Source: Tetrahymena thermophila SB210 (Eukaryota > Ciliophora > Oligohymenophorea > Hymenostomatida > Tetrahymenidae). From it: DNA of 64,000 nt. This document shows positions 13,011-24,418 of the stretch, piece by piece; the stretch's first letter is position 1; the number at the start of each line of letters is the position of its first letter. The notes under the pieces were generated by a model. That model saw only the letters and a list, made by a program, of their open reading frames with translations. It was not told the DNA's origin and made no database searches. The stretch covers positions 1-64,000 of the forward strand of contig NW_002476164.1 in assembly GCF_000189635.1 (NCBI RefSeq), in the 5' to 3' direction. A program made the translations under genes and the position numbers.

Positions 13011-14054
13011 ATGAATAAGAAAATTCTTTCATTATTGGTTGCTTTAACCTTATTACAAGTCGCATTAAGTGCTGATTGTGACTTTTGTAAATTTAGTGCT
13101 GATGGTACTGATAGTGCTGGTGCTTGTACTGATTGTGATCCAAATACTTGCACTAAGCAAACAAAAGCTGCTGGTGCTAAGGAGGATGTTTGTACTGCTT
13201 TACCTTGTCCTTAAGGTACTTACAGTGCTATAGGGTTTGATAATGATGGTAAAGGAGGAAACTGTTCAGCTTGCGATGCTGGTACTAGTACTCCTGCAGC
13301 TTAAACTAAGGGAACTGATAAATCAGTTTGTACTTTAAAGGCTTGTGTTCAAGGTACTTTTAGCTCTACAGGTTTCGATAATGATGGTAAAGGAGGAAAC
13401 TGTTCAGCTTGCGATGCTGGTACTAGTACTCCTGCAGCTTAAACTAAGGGATCTGATAAAACAGTTTGTACTTTAAAGGCTTGCTCTCAAGGTACTTATA
13501 GCTCTACAGGTTTCGATAATGATGGTAAAGGAGGAAACTGTGCAGCTTGCGATGTTGGTACTACTACTTCTGCAGCTTAAACTTAGGGATCTGATAAATC
13601 AGCTTGTACTTTAAAGGCTTGTGTTCAAGGTACTTTTAGCTCTACAGGTTTCGATAATGATGGTAAAGGAGGAGACTGTACACCTTGTGATGAAGGTACT
13701 AGCACCGCTAGCAATTAAACTTAGGGAACTGATAAAGCTACAGTGTGCACTCTCGTTTTGAAGTAATGTGTTGCTGGTACTAGCAGCGCAACAGGTTATG
13801 ACACTGACGGAAAAGGAAATGGTTGTAATCAATGCGGAGCTAATACTTACTCAGCAGCTGGAGCTAAAAATTGTACTCCTTGCGCTAATAGTCGTGTTGC
13901 ACCTGTTGGTTCCACTGTAGTAACTGCTTGTGCTTGTCCTGAAGGAACTACTGGTCCTGAAGATGGCACAAGCGTATGTGAAACAAGCACTAATTCTAAC
14001 TCTAAGCTTATTCAATTTGTCTTAAGCTTCATCTGTTTGGTTCTTCTTTTCTGA
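13011..14054 (+). CDS. Immobilization-antigen-like surface protein with 46-residue tandem repeats, 347 aa
   Basis: Single exon with Gln-coding TAA/TAG, ending at TGA 14052-14054. Signal peptide MNKKILSLLVALTLLQVALS, then a Cys-rich ectodomain, then a hydrophobic GPI-type tail (KLIQFVLSFICLVLLF). Four consecutive 46-residue units begin at 13215, 13353, 13491 and 13629. Each has the shape GTFSSTGFDNDGKGGNCSAC, then DAGTSTPAAQTKGTDKSVCT, then LKACVQ. A more diverged unit starts at 13776. The end region (CACPEGTTGPEDGTSVC) matches the equivalent part of the gene at 6494-7198 (CACPQGTTGPNDGISLC), so the two are paralogs. The family forms the variable surface coat of Tetrahymena-type ciliates. Adjacent repeats are almost identical in DNA. 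Confidence 0.9.
13215..13766 (+). repeat. Four tandem 138-bp in-frame repeats inside the surface antigen gene
   Basis: Unit starts at 13215, 13353, 13491 and 13629 are exactly 138 bp apart, so each adds 46 residues. Units 2-4 share near-identical stretches such as AGCTCTACAGGTTTCGATAA, followed by TGATGGTAAAGGAGGA; unit 1 is a little diverged. Each unit carries one GGNCxxC-type cysteine pair. Such repeats change number easily by unequal recombination. Confidence 0.9.
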
Positions 14055-15418
14055 TATTGATTAAATAAAATATGGCAAAAAAAATTTTTATTATTTGAAA
14101 TGGATACTATTTATTATACTGTAATATTTATTTTTATAAAAAGTATTCGTTGGAAATAATTAAAAATTTTATCAACAGATTATTAATTTTTCAAAATAAA
14201 CAAGCACCTCTAAAGTATTTCAAAAATAAGATATTTTGTGCTATTAATTTAAAAACAAATATTTAATGTTTAAAAATAAATCAAAATTATCCTATTGAAC
14301 ATTAAATCAAAATTGAAAAATTAATGTTTGAAAGTAAATTATTCTATATAATAAATAAATATATCACTTATAATCAGACAATTTTGAAACTTTTCTTTAA
14401 TAAATTTATAATTGTGGTGTGTTTTAAATTTAATAAAAATAAATAATTTTTTTTTACTTTCTCATTTTTATTTTTTTGAATTTATCATATTTTTATGAAG
14501 TCGTATATTTTTTTGTTGAAACTTGAAAAAAATATAATTAAACAAATAAATAAATAAGATATTTAAAATCTTGATTAATAGATAAAAATATTTGATTAGT
14601 CGTCATTAATTTTTTATAATTTTATAGAGGAGGCTCTAACAAACCTGCACCCACCAAATTTTTATTTGTATCCAATATAAATATCTTAATTTTTAAAAAC
14701 CTCCAACAAATATCTAAATATCTTTAAATTTTGATATTTTTAAATGAATTTAATAATCAATTAGTAAATAAGGTATCTTATAAACATCAATTAATAACTT
14801 AAAAAACCAAAACATTTTGATAAATTGTTAAAAGATTTGGAATATTTTTTTTACATTAATTTTTGAATTAAAAATATTTTTCTTTTACAAAGAATTCATA
14901 AACACTTTTGATAATCAATTAATTCATAAACTAAATATAATACAAACAAGACTTAAATAAATTGAAAGAAATGAAATTAATATTGCATAAAATTTAAAAT
15001 AATTTTTATTTATACTAGAATAGAAAGAAATTAGATGGATATAATTATTTACATGTTAGATTAATTAATTAAATTTCAATTTATTTATTATTATGTTAAA
15101 TATTTAAACACTTTACTTTTTTTATCCTTAAGATTTTTATTGATCAAAGGATAATTAAAATTATTAATAAGAAATGTAATTAGTTACTTAATTACTATCA
15201 TTATCATGCTATAATCAGATTTTTCAAATCTATAATTTTAATTTTATCATATTAACATTTGAAAATATATTAATTTTTAAGTATTTATTCATTCATTTTA
15301 TAAATTATTATTAAAATTTCTATTAACTAACATTTAGAAAATACTTGAATTATTAATTTAAATTTTTTGTATTGAACTTTAAATAGAAATGAAATATCGT
15401 TTTGTTGTTAATTAGTAT
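14055..15418. other. Intergenic, AT-rich, nothing recognised
   Basis: Convergent spacer between the surface antigen (+) and the PIP kinase (-), so it holds two 3' ends. I see no ORF or structured RNA. Confidence 0.55.
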
Positions 15419-18400
15419 TCAAAGATTATTATTATTAATATTATTTTAAATATTTTATTAATTATTTATGTTAATTATATTATTGTTACTATTTATATTA
15501 TTATTGTTACTATTTATATTATTATTGTTATTAGTATTACTTTATTAGCTTTAGTTGTAAATACCAGTTTTCTTAGAGCCATCATCAAACATATTCTCTA
15601 TAAATTAGATAAATCTAGCAGCATACTGCTATGGAGGGATAGTACTTATATCTGGTCCTAATGCGATACGCTTTGCTAAGAATTCTATTTTTTTCTTAGA
15701 ACTTTTTATTTAAAAGTAAAATTTTAAAATAAAATAAATTTTTTTTTTAATTTAAATAAACTGTTTGGTTAATTAGTTAATTACTTGAAGCATGTAAGAA
15801 TGTCAATGATACCGAAATGATAAGTTATTTCATGACTCCTGCTTTTCATAAGACAAATGCTTTCTTCCTCTTATTCTATAAAGTTATCTTAAGCACTTAA
15901 CAAGATATCTGTATCAGCTAAGTTAAATTATTTTAAAAAATCAGTTATTCATATATTTCTTATATTAATTTTTTAATTTTACTTGTTCTTTTTTCTCTTC
16001 TTGAATTGTGTAATCCTAAAAGCATACTATAGTCTATTACTTCGTTTTATTCAAAAAAATGGCAGTCCTTTTTCACTACTTCCATAAAAGTGTGGTACTG
16101 CTCAGGCCTTACTTAGACTTTCATCTTCTAATTTAAAAAATTTAAATCTTTCTTTGCAACAGATGGATCCCTAATTATTAAATTATAAAAGTTATTTGTT
16201 AATTTAAGTTAAATTTAAAAGGCAAATTTATATTAAATATTTTTTTTTTGATAACAACAGACAAAGAAAATATTATTGAAAATCAAAAACAAAAATTATG
16301 AAAAGAAATATTGAATGAATTACGGGTTATCTGAGTATCTTTTATAAAGAGATCCTTTTAGATCAAATCTCTCATGAATTTCTTTACGTGTATAGAAAAC
16401 ATTGCTCATAATGATAAAGTATATGTATTTCATTGTGTGACCAATTTTATATTTTATTTTATGTAACCCATATACTCTGATAATAAGCGTATTTGGATTG
16501 TCTAATAAATGCTAGTAGTAGTTTGGTAGAATCTTTTTCAGGAACGCAAACTCTGATTTGTGAATTGTCTTTAGAGTAAATTTGCTGTCTACAGTATAAT
16601 AAAAGAAAGATCCACTTTTACCTGTAGATGTTAATTCACTTAAAGTTGTCAAGTCACCTCTGATTATACTACTAAATAATTTTTCAGGCCCTATGCTTTT
16701 CAGGTAGTTTTCACTGCTGATATTGTATTTGAGTCTAATATTTCTAAATACCTAAGGAGCGTAATCTGAAAATTTACAGATTTTAAATGTGGACTACTCT
16801 CCCACTCTCCTTCTAGGTAGGAGCTCAAAATAATATTTTAATTTGAAGTCTTCTGACTCTAGCTTGATGATTTCTTCTCCATAACTGCTAACACTCCTAA
16901 CAGCCATTTACACTCCCATCATCATGTTTAATACCTATTTTCATTAATCAAAATGTTAATTGATATAGAATGAATAAAATTGAGTGTCTGTTTGTTTATT
17001 TATTTATTTACCAAGTTCCAGTTCTAATGCCCAAAAAAAACCATAGTTGTGTTTTTTTAAGAAGAAAGATTTCTTTAAGATTTCTTATTTGGCACATTAA
17101 TAGCTGTAGATATTCTCATCGTTCTAAATTGATCATCTTAATTTACCATATTTATTTGAGGATTTATTTAGTTTGTTGAGCTATTTTATCTTATGAATAT
17201 GTTAGTTTGGGTTATGTTCTATTAAGGGGAGCTGTTTTTGTTTGAGCTAAATCTTTACACTCGACCTGCGAATGAAGGGATATTTTTATCATTGATAATT
17301 GAGTCTTTGTGATTGCCTACTTTATTTAACTCATCGTCATTGTTATTATTTTCTTCTAAGTCTTATCTGATGACCTTTAGGGTATCTTTCATCTCTAAAA
17401 ATTTAGGATAAAGTCCAAGAATCTTTTCCTTAAGTTAGTCAGTACTCATATCATTGACATTCTTTATGAACTATTTATCTTTAGTTAAATTTAAGAGACC
17501 AGTTAAAATAAATAAATAAATAAATATATAAAATTTAATATTACGTCTAGGATCAATAATAGGTTATTAAGGACTCAAACTTGGTAGAGGATGACTTGCT
17601 GATTTCTGATAGTGTTCTTTAAAGAATCCAGACTTGTTTAAATAATTTTAATTTGATCCTTAAGATATTTAAGAATTGCTTATTGATAAATTATTGCTGT
17701 TATTCATTAAATTATGATTAGATTAATGGATATTTTGTTGATTATTCTAGGTATTTATGTTTTGTTTGACTTGATTTGCCCCGTTATTGCTTTGTTCACT
17801 ACTTAACTCTTTTACAAAACTTGGTTATATGCTTAAATTTTCTTGTAAAGGTTAAAATTGTTATTCTTTTTTCTGTTATTGCTGCTGCTACTCATTGTAG
17901 CTTGGAATGGATTTAAGTGGAGGTACTTTTACTTTATTTGATATAGAAGAGGAGTTGTTAGTTGCAGAGTTAGAGATCAAATTATTATTAAAAATATTGT
18001 TAGCATTAAAAGTAGTATTTGCAGTAGAATGTGGATCTAAAGGTGAATTTATTTGTGATGAGATTTAGTGAGGATGATGAAGGAAAAAATTATTGTTTAT
18101 ATTTATATTTACATTACTGTTATGAAAATCTTTTAGCAAATTCTATTCATTAGAAGAAATTATGATATCATTTTAGCTCAGTAATTTCCCATTTTAAATG
18201 TTAATAAAATTTGAATTTTAATAAGGCATCTTTTAATTGCTGCCTTTGTTGCTTGAATTGTTATTTTTTTAGCTAGATTAACTAAAATTGCTTTAATCTG
18301 AGCTCTAACCTTAAGTAGCACTTTAAAATGAAATTATAGGTACTTATTCGGCATTTTATGATATATATTATAATGCTCCTTCAATATACTGCTAGCTATG

Positions 18401-19135
18401 ATCAATAATTTATCCTTTAGAGTTTAGGGATTATTGAAAAATGCTTTTATTGCCTTATGGAATATTTGTTTAAATAGGATAAACTCCACCAAAGAGTAAA
18501 ATATTCTTTTAAGAACTTTATTAATTTAACATATTTTAATCAGATAAAGCTGGAGTCTTTCCATTTTAATTATAAGTACTTGATGTATTTTTGTATTACT
18601 AATTTTTGTTGTTATCCTTTAAAATTTGACCTATTCCTTATTGATCTTTTATATCATTTTAAATGATTGCTTATGGTGATACCAATTATTATGTAGAATA
18701 ATTTGGTGAATTTTTTGACAAAAAACTATTTTTATATCTGCTATTTACATATTTTTTATTCTAGTTAATGTAGCCATCATCCATTTAATCGTTTCCTTCA
18801 TTAATTCCCTCCATATTTTCACCACGAATTTCATCATCTGTAAAATCTGAAATATCACAATTATCTTGAACATCACCTGAGTTATTCTGGTATTTAGATA
18901 CTGGCTTTACAAATGTTACTTTTAAGCATTCTGCTCCATAGCGTCTAGATGTAGGTGGTTTATTAGCATCGTTTATAGTACTGGCTTCATTTTATCGTTC
19001 ATCTTCTTCCTTCACAGTACTGTTTGGCAATTCTGGCTAAGATTTAAACCTAAAAGTCAAATTTGAATTATTCATAAAGGTAATTTTTTTAGAATCATTA
19101 ACTTCATGATTGTTTTTTTGACTATTCATATTCAT
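15419..19135 (-). CDS. Phosphatidylinositol-phosphate kinase (PIPK family) with long Q/N-rich N-terminus, ~1090 aa
   Basis: Six exons on the minus strand: 19135-17545, 17478-17012, 16934-16324, 16170-15983, 15917-15785 and 15701-15419; introns are 65-153 bp and all phases agree (3273 nt). The catalytic part starts near residue 678 with FFGHQNWNLVLNMMMGVQ, as in PIP kinases. It then has the nucleotide-binding loop STGKSGSFFYYTVDSKFTLK, the signature DLKGSLYKR (877-885), KKDLNF (896-901), IDYSMLLGLH (935-944), FGIIDILTCF (987-996) and ISTIPPQQYAARFIQFI near the end. The family phosphorylates PI4P or PI5P to PI(4,5)P2 at membranes. The order and motifs fit a type I/II PIPK, but the substrate class cannot be set from reading alone. 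Residues 1-670 are low-complexity, rich in Asn, Gln and Ser, with no FYVE or MORN domain seen. The last ~45 residues are an Asn tract. TGA stop at 15421-15419. Confidence 0.93.
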
Positions 19136-19542
19136 GCCTATAGTTTCAACTATTTATTTATATTAGAAATAAATGAGTATAAAAAATAGAGTAATTCATT
19201 ATAAAACAGCTGTAGAAATGTACAGAAATGTACAGAAGTGATACAAAAAAATTAATTTTTAAATCAACTAAAAATATTTTTGATTGCTAAATAAATTAAT
19301 TATATTTCTCATTTTCATATTTAAAAATAAAAATGTTCAAAATATTTCACAAAAGATTGATTAAATTTTACTTATTTAACAATAAACCAATAAATTTAAA
19401 ATAGAAAACTAACTATTTTAAAAATTAATTGTCATTTTTAATGATTGATTAATTTATGTGAACTTTTTCATTAGATAAATTAAATGGTTTCTTTTATAAC
19501 ATTTTGAGTTTAAAAGAATGGTTTGTAATTAGTTTTAATGTT
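19136..19542. other. Intergenic spacer upstream of the PIP kinase
   Basis: About 400 bp of AT-rich DNA between the start of the PIP kinase and the stop of the EF-hand gene, both on the minus strand. It must hold the PIP kinase promoter. A short direct repeat (TGTACAGAAATGTACAGAAG, about 19217-19236) is the only visible pattern. Confidence 0.5.
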
Positions 19543-21711
19543 TCAATTATAGTTTTAAATAATGTTTTACTACTTAAAAACAATAAATAAAAGAAAAATA
19601 TTTTTACTTATTTAAGTTTTACTTGATTGACTTTTATCTTTGCGTTTAATTTGTTCTTCAATAACAATATTAGGTTAGGTAAGTAGAGGAAATAATTTTG
19701 TTGGTTCTATATCATTGTCAGAAGGTAGTTTATTTATGTTTCTAATTGAACTTCTTTTAAAACTGATAGTTTTTTATTAATGAGGAAATGCATTTTGAGG
19801 TACTGAGTCTTCCTTTTCTCCTGCTAAGCTGCCTATAACTTAATCTATTTAGTTTTCGACCTGCAAAACCATCTTTGAAATTTATATTTCTTTACTTTTA
19901 TCATCCTTAATTGTTTCCTATATACCTTTGTTAAGAAACTCAAATATCTCTAGAATATTTGGATTCTTTCTTATAGCCTGTAAGTATTCAGTAAAAGTGA
20001 CTCTTCCGTTTTTTTATGTGCTCATTTGATCAAATATACTGATGATATATTGGTCAGTTCTACGCTACTATTCTTCATCTATTTGAATATTTCATTATTA
20101 ATTATAAATAAATCTACTACATCATTTTATTTTTTCACTTAAAAATGATATAATCTAATTAGATCTCATTCAAAAATGTTTTATAAAACAAATACTTTGC
20201 TGAATATGGTGTATTTTTATTTATAATTAGTGTATGTTTTTATATTTCATACATATATATTATTTTATTTTGATAATATTTATTGAGTTAACTATTTTGT
20301 ATCTAAAGTTCTACTTTAAAAATAATTATTTAGTTTACCATTTTTCACAATAAAAACTAAGTTATTTTATATTGATTGAGTATGCTTGAAAATGTTATTT
20401 TTTAAAAATAGAAAAATCAATATTTTTGGAATAGAAAATCTCTAAAATCTTTGAACTGTTTTCAAGTGAAATTTACGAAAGAATAATTAAATTTAAATTT
20501 TCATACTAAAATGAGCTCCAGTAACTGCACAATAACTATTAATGATACCTCCGATCATTTTTTTTAAATCATTTAAATCGAAAGACCCTTAATTCGTTGT
20601 GTCTATGTAGTTGAATGCAATTTAGGCTTTTTGTTCTTAATTTCCATGTGTTATAATATCAAAGTAATTGATAAAATCTTAGAAGTTGATCTTTTTATCA
20701 ATAAAAATGATTAAATTTTTAAGCTTAAAATACAATTTATATTTTTATTTGCCAAAAATAAATTTCTCTTCGTTTTCATCCAGCTTATTCAACAATTCTT
20801 CTTTAACAAAATAAAAATACTCTAATATCAAATAGCTTTGTTAATCGATTTGGTAGTAAGTTCCTTACTTAGCTTTAATAAAAACTTTATATTGCTAAAA
20901 AAACATTTAAATTGAAAGACTGACTGTCTCAATTTAATTTTTCACTAAAAAACTAGCAGGAGATATTAAATAAATAATCATGAGATATGATAAAAATAAT
21001 TTTTTAATTGGCTATTTAAAGAAGAAATGGTGATAAATTAAAGGAATTATATATCATTTGAAAAGATTTAAATTTGGTAAAGAATGAGGAGCTTAACATT
21101 TTATTATGTTATGAAGAGATGAGAGGGCAATATAAATTTGATAAAAATAATCGCTAAGTTACTTATCCATCTCCATCACTATCAAGCATTGTAAATATTC
21201 TATCACTCAAAAAAAATACAGTGTCTAAACCAAGTACACCCATATGTTCCCTAAACTATTCTTTCCTTAGCTTGCCTGTATTTTTTGACATGCGGTAGAA
21301 CCTAATTTTAAGTTAAAACATATTTTTAGTAAATACAAGAGCACTTGATAAATTAATAAATTCTCTCTAATTTTGTATAACTCTAAATACAATCAAAAAT
21401 CACATAAAATACATACACTCATTCATTCCTTCATTCATAAATATACACACTAATTCCTATGAAAAATTTTCAAAGCTCTTTTTTAATTTTATCAAAAAAA
21501 TGGCTTTATTCTTTTCAATCAAAATGGCTCTGCTAAAGAAATAGGCGGGAGGAGTTTTATATATTTGATTACTTATTTAAAATAATTTTTTAATTTACCT
21601 CTATCGCAGTTCGGTAACTTCTTAAAGAGAGAATGTTGTTTTACTGATAGCTTTTCTGATTTCATCTTCTTCAGCAACACGTCTTGTTTTGCTAGTACAA
21701 CAAAATATCAT
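19543..21711 (-). CDS. EF-hand calcium-binding protein, ~323 aa
   Basis: Four exons inferred on the minus strand: 21711-21599, 21301-21163, 20690-20507 and 20078-19543. The N-terminus is MIFCCTSKTRRVAEEDEIRK, then VTELRQRFYRM and KLRKEQFREHMGVLGL, the layout of calcineurin-B/neuronal-calcium-sensor relatives. EF-hand loop DSDGDGQINFQD (78-89) is fully canonical. The next, DTTNQGSFDLND, lacks usual ligands at positions 3 and 5, and the third (QMSTQKNGRVTFTEY) is degenerate, so perhaps only one site binds Ca2+. The C-terminal ~130 residues are basic and unassigned. The first two junctions are strongly supported because they rebuild the EF-hand. The third junction (20507/20078) is less sure: another donor, about 36 bases further on, also keeps frame. 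Target protein is unknown. Confidence 0.82.
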
Positions 21712-24418
21712 ACGACTTGATAGGTTTATTGCTACCTTAGTTACAGATATGAAATCTTGTAAGGCAATTAAAACCTTTTTAACTACTTTAAACTATTTAA
21801 CTGCTTAATTTTATATGCTGAGTTTGTCAAAGTGCTACTATATTTTTACAAATAATCAAAACTAATTACCAAACAAGTTTTTTTTACTTTTAATTAAATA
21901 TATGCTATAATCAAGCACAAAATTCTTAACTAATTAATTAATTAGTTAATTTTAAGGTGAATAATTAAAATATAAAAAGCAAGCTTAGATAGAAAGAAAC
22001 AATACACACACTGAGATAGATATATAGATTGAATATTAACTTACTAACTATAATACAAACAGAAGAGGGGTAAACAAATAAAGTAGTAGATTGGTATAAC
22101 GAAACAAACAAACAAAGAATCAATCAATCAAATAAAGAAATAAAGAAAGAAGAAAATAAATAAATAAATTAATTAATTGATAAATAACATTTAAAGAAAA
22201 AGAAAGATTCAGTGATTTATAATTATATTATTATTCTTATTATCATTAAATAATCTAAGAATTTACTTCTATCTAAAAAAAAAATTTACTCATTTTAATC
22301 CTTATTTTTATTTAATTTTAAATACAATAAATACCAGTGTCATATTTAAGTTACTAATTAACATACCTGTTAATTGTATTGATCAGTATTATTAGTATGC
22401 TACTCTTAATTTAAAATTATTAGTAATAAAATTATATAAAATTTGCTTCGACTTCCTTCCTCTTTTTAGCTCTCTTGCTGTTCACATTTAAAAATAAATT
22501 TGCTGATGATATTTTTATTTTTTTTTTTGAGAATTAATTAGCTCTATTGAATTTCTATTTCGTTTTAAATTAAATTCAATTACAAATCACGCAAATATTT
22601 AAGGGTATAAAAATTACATAATTTTATTCCGCCTTAAATATTTTAAGTCAATTAAACGTGAAGCTAATAAAAAAAAAACCTTATTTTATCTTTTTTATTT
22701 TTTCTATTCTCTTGAATTTTTATTTATTTATTTATTTATTTATAGGTCTAGAAAGTAAAGAACTTTTTTGATCTAAATACTTTATTAGCCATTAAAAATA
22801 AATAAAAATATACTTGAATGATTAATAACCCATAAAAAAAATTATTAAAAAATTTATTTAAATTAAATGGTAAATCTAACAATCTTACTTATTTAACTTA
22901 CTACTGATTCTCCACTAAATATTTATAGCCGCGTCTTCTAAATTAGTTATAAAAACAAAAATTAAACCTATATATTTAGTATCTTCTAGTATCAACTTTG
23001 TTTTGTATTTCGAATAAACATTTGGAATAAAAATATCTTTTCATTGAGCCTCTATTTCTTCTCAATAGTTTTCTTTTATATTTCTAAAATAAAAAAAATA
23101 AGTAAATAAATAAAATAATCTATATAGCAGATCTTTACTGAATTATTTATTTACTTCGCTCAATCTTTATTCCTTTTAAATAAGTCAACTTTAAATTGTT
23201 TAATTTAATACTATACTAGCCATAATACAATACAATACAAAATAATAATAATATTTTTATGTTTTTAAGAATATATTTTAAATTTGCTTATTATTTTTAA
23301 GGTAGAAATTAAATTATTTAGGACATTAATTTTTAAAAAGAAATATTAATCCTTAATTAATTTTTACATGAATTTTATAAGGATATGTAAAGTTATCTAA
23401 TTTTAGTTTTCCTAATTAAATGTATTTTTAATTTTTCATAATAATATGAATTATAATAATTTATTATACATTTTCACTGAACGATTCTATTTAAATAACT
23501 CAATAAAAGAAATTCAAATAAAAATAATATATTTTCTCATTATACCACTAATAAAAAACATATCATTTTTATTTTAATATAAATATTTATTTATTTAAGT
23601 TTGTGCAAAAGAAATCAATCATATTCAAATAAATATTTGCATATCACGTATTTTTATATTAATCTCTTATTTTAAAATGTTTTTACTGCTTTCTGAAAAT
23701 TTGGTAATATTTATTTTTTTGTAAAAATTATTTTTTATTCATTTTTTTTAATTTTGAGCAAATACAATGTATATTAATAAAATTATATGTTTAGAAATAA
23801 TTTAGATTTACCTAATAAAATATTAATAATAAATTTTAGATTTATTTTAATAATAAAAATATTCAAGAATTTATTTTGCCATTTGTTTTAATTTTGTAGA
23901 AGACTTAAAGAAATTTCAAAGAAAAAGTAATTCAGATTTTTCTAAAATTGTTTCTTAGAAAATAAGCAATTTTGAAAAATCAATCTTTGTCTTGAAAAAT
24001 AAATAGCTAAACTCAATATAATGAGTGAATTAGTGAAGCAAATTTAATAGAATGATCTTAAAATTATAAATAAAATATAAATTAAGTTAAATATAATAAG
24101 ATAGGCGCATTAGATTTGCAAATACTTTTCTAAAATGGGTGAATAGCTAGCAAATAATCAAACAAGGAAACAAACAAACAAAAAAACAAACAAATGATTG
24201 AAATAAAAGCGGAATTTAATTCATTTTTTTGTGACTTAAAGAAAAAGAAAGAAATAAATAATTGTAATATTTATATCTGCTAATTGTAAAAAAAACGCAA
24301 TAATAATTTAATTAATTATAATAATTATAGTAAGTTAATAAATAAATAAAAGAAAGAAAGATCAAAGAAGAAAATCATATTTAAAAAATAGAATAAATAC
24401 ACTAAATTAATTAATTAA
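21712..24418. other. Divergent intergenic region between EF-hand gene (-) and PP5 (+)
   Basis: About 2.7 kb of AT-rich DNA holding the two divergent promoters. It contains poly-purine tracts such as ACAAACAAACAAAGAATCAA near 22108 and AAGAAAGAAAATC near 24365. An open minus-strand frame around 22620-23070 has no TGA but no recognisable protein character, so I do not call it a gene. Confidence 0.5.

Noticed and set aside
12950-13153. Minus-strand 67-residue ORF at the start of the second antigen gene
   Set aside because: Antisense to the signal peptide region of a well-supported gene.
13611-13832. Minus-strand 73-residue ORF inside the surface antigen
   Set aside because: Antisense shadow of the repeated Ser/Thr/Gly codons of the antigen gene.
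16970-17179. Plus-strand 69-residue ORF
   Set aside because: It lies antisense to exon 2 and intron 2 of the PIP kinase, whose minus-strand frame is confirmed by family motifs.
22620-23070. Minus-strand frame free of TGA for about 150 codons
   Set aside because: With a single stop codon, long TGA-free frames are common in AT-rich DNA. The translation is Lys/Phe/Tyr/Gln-rich without domain character, signal, or clear start and stop.
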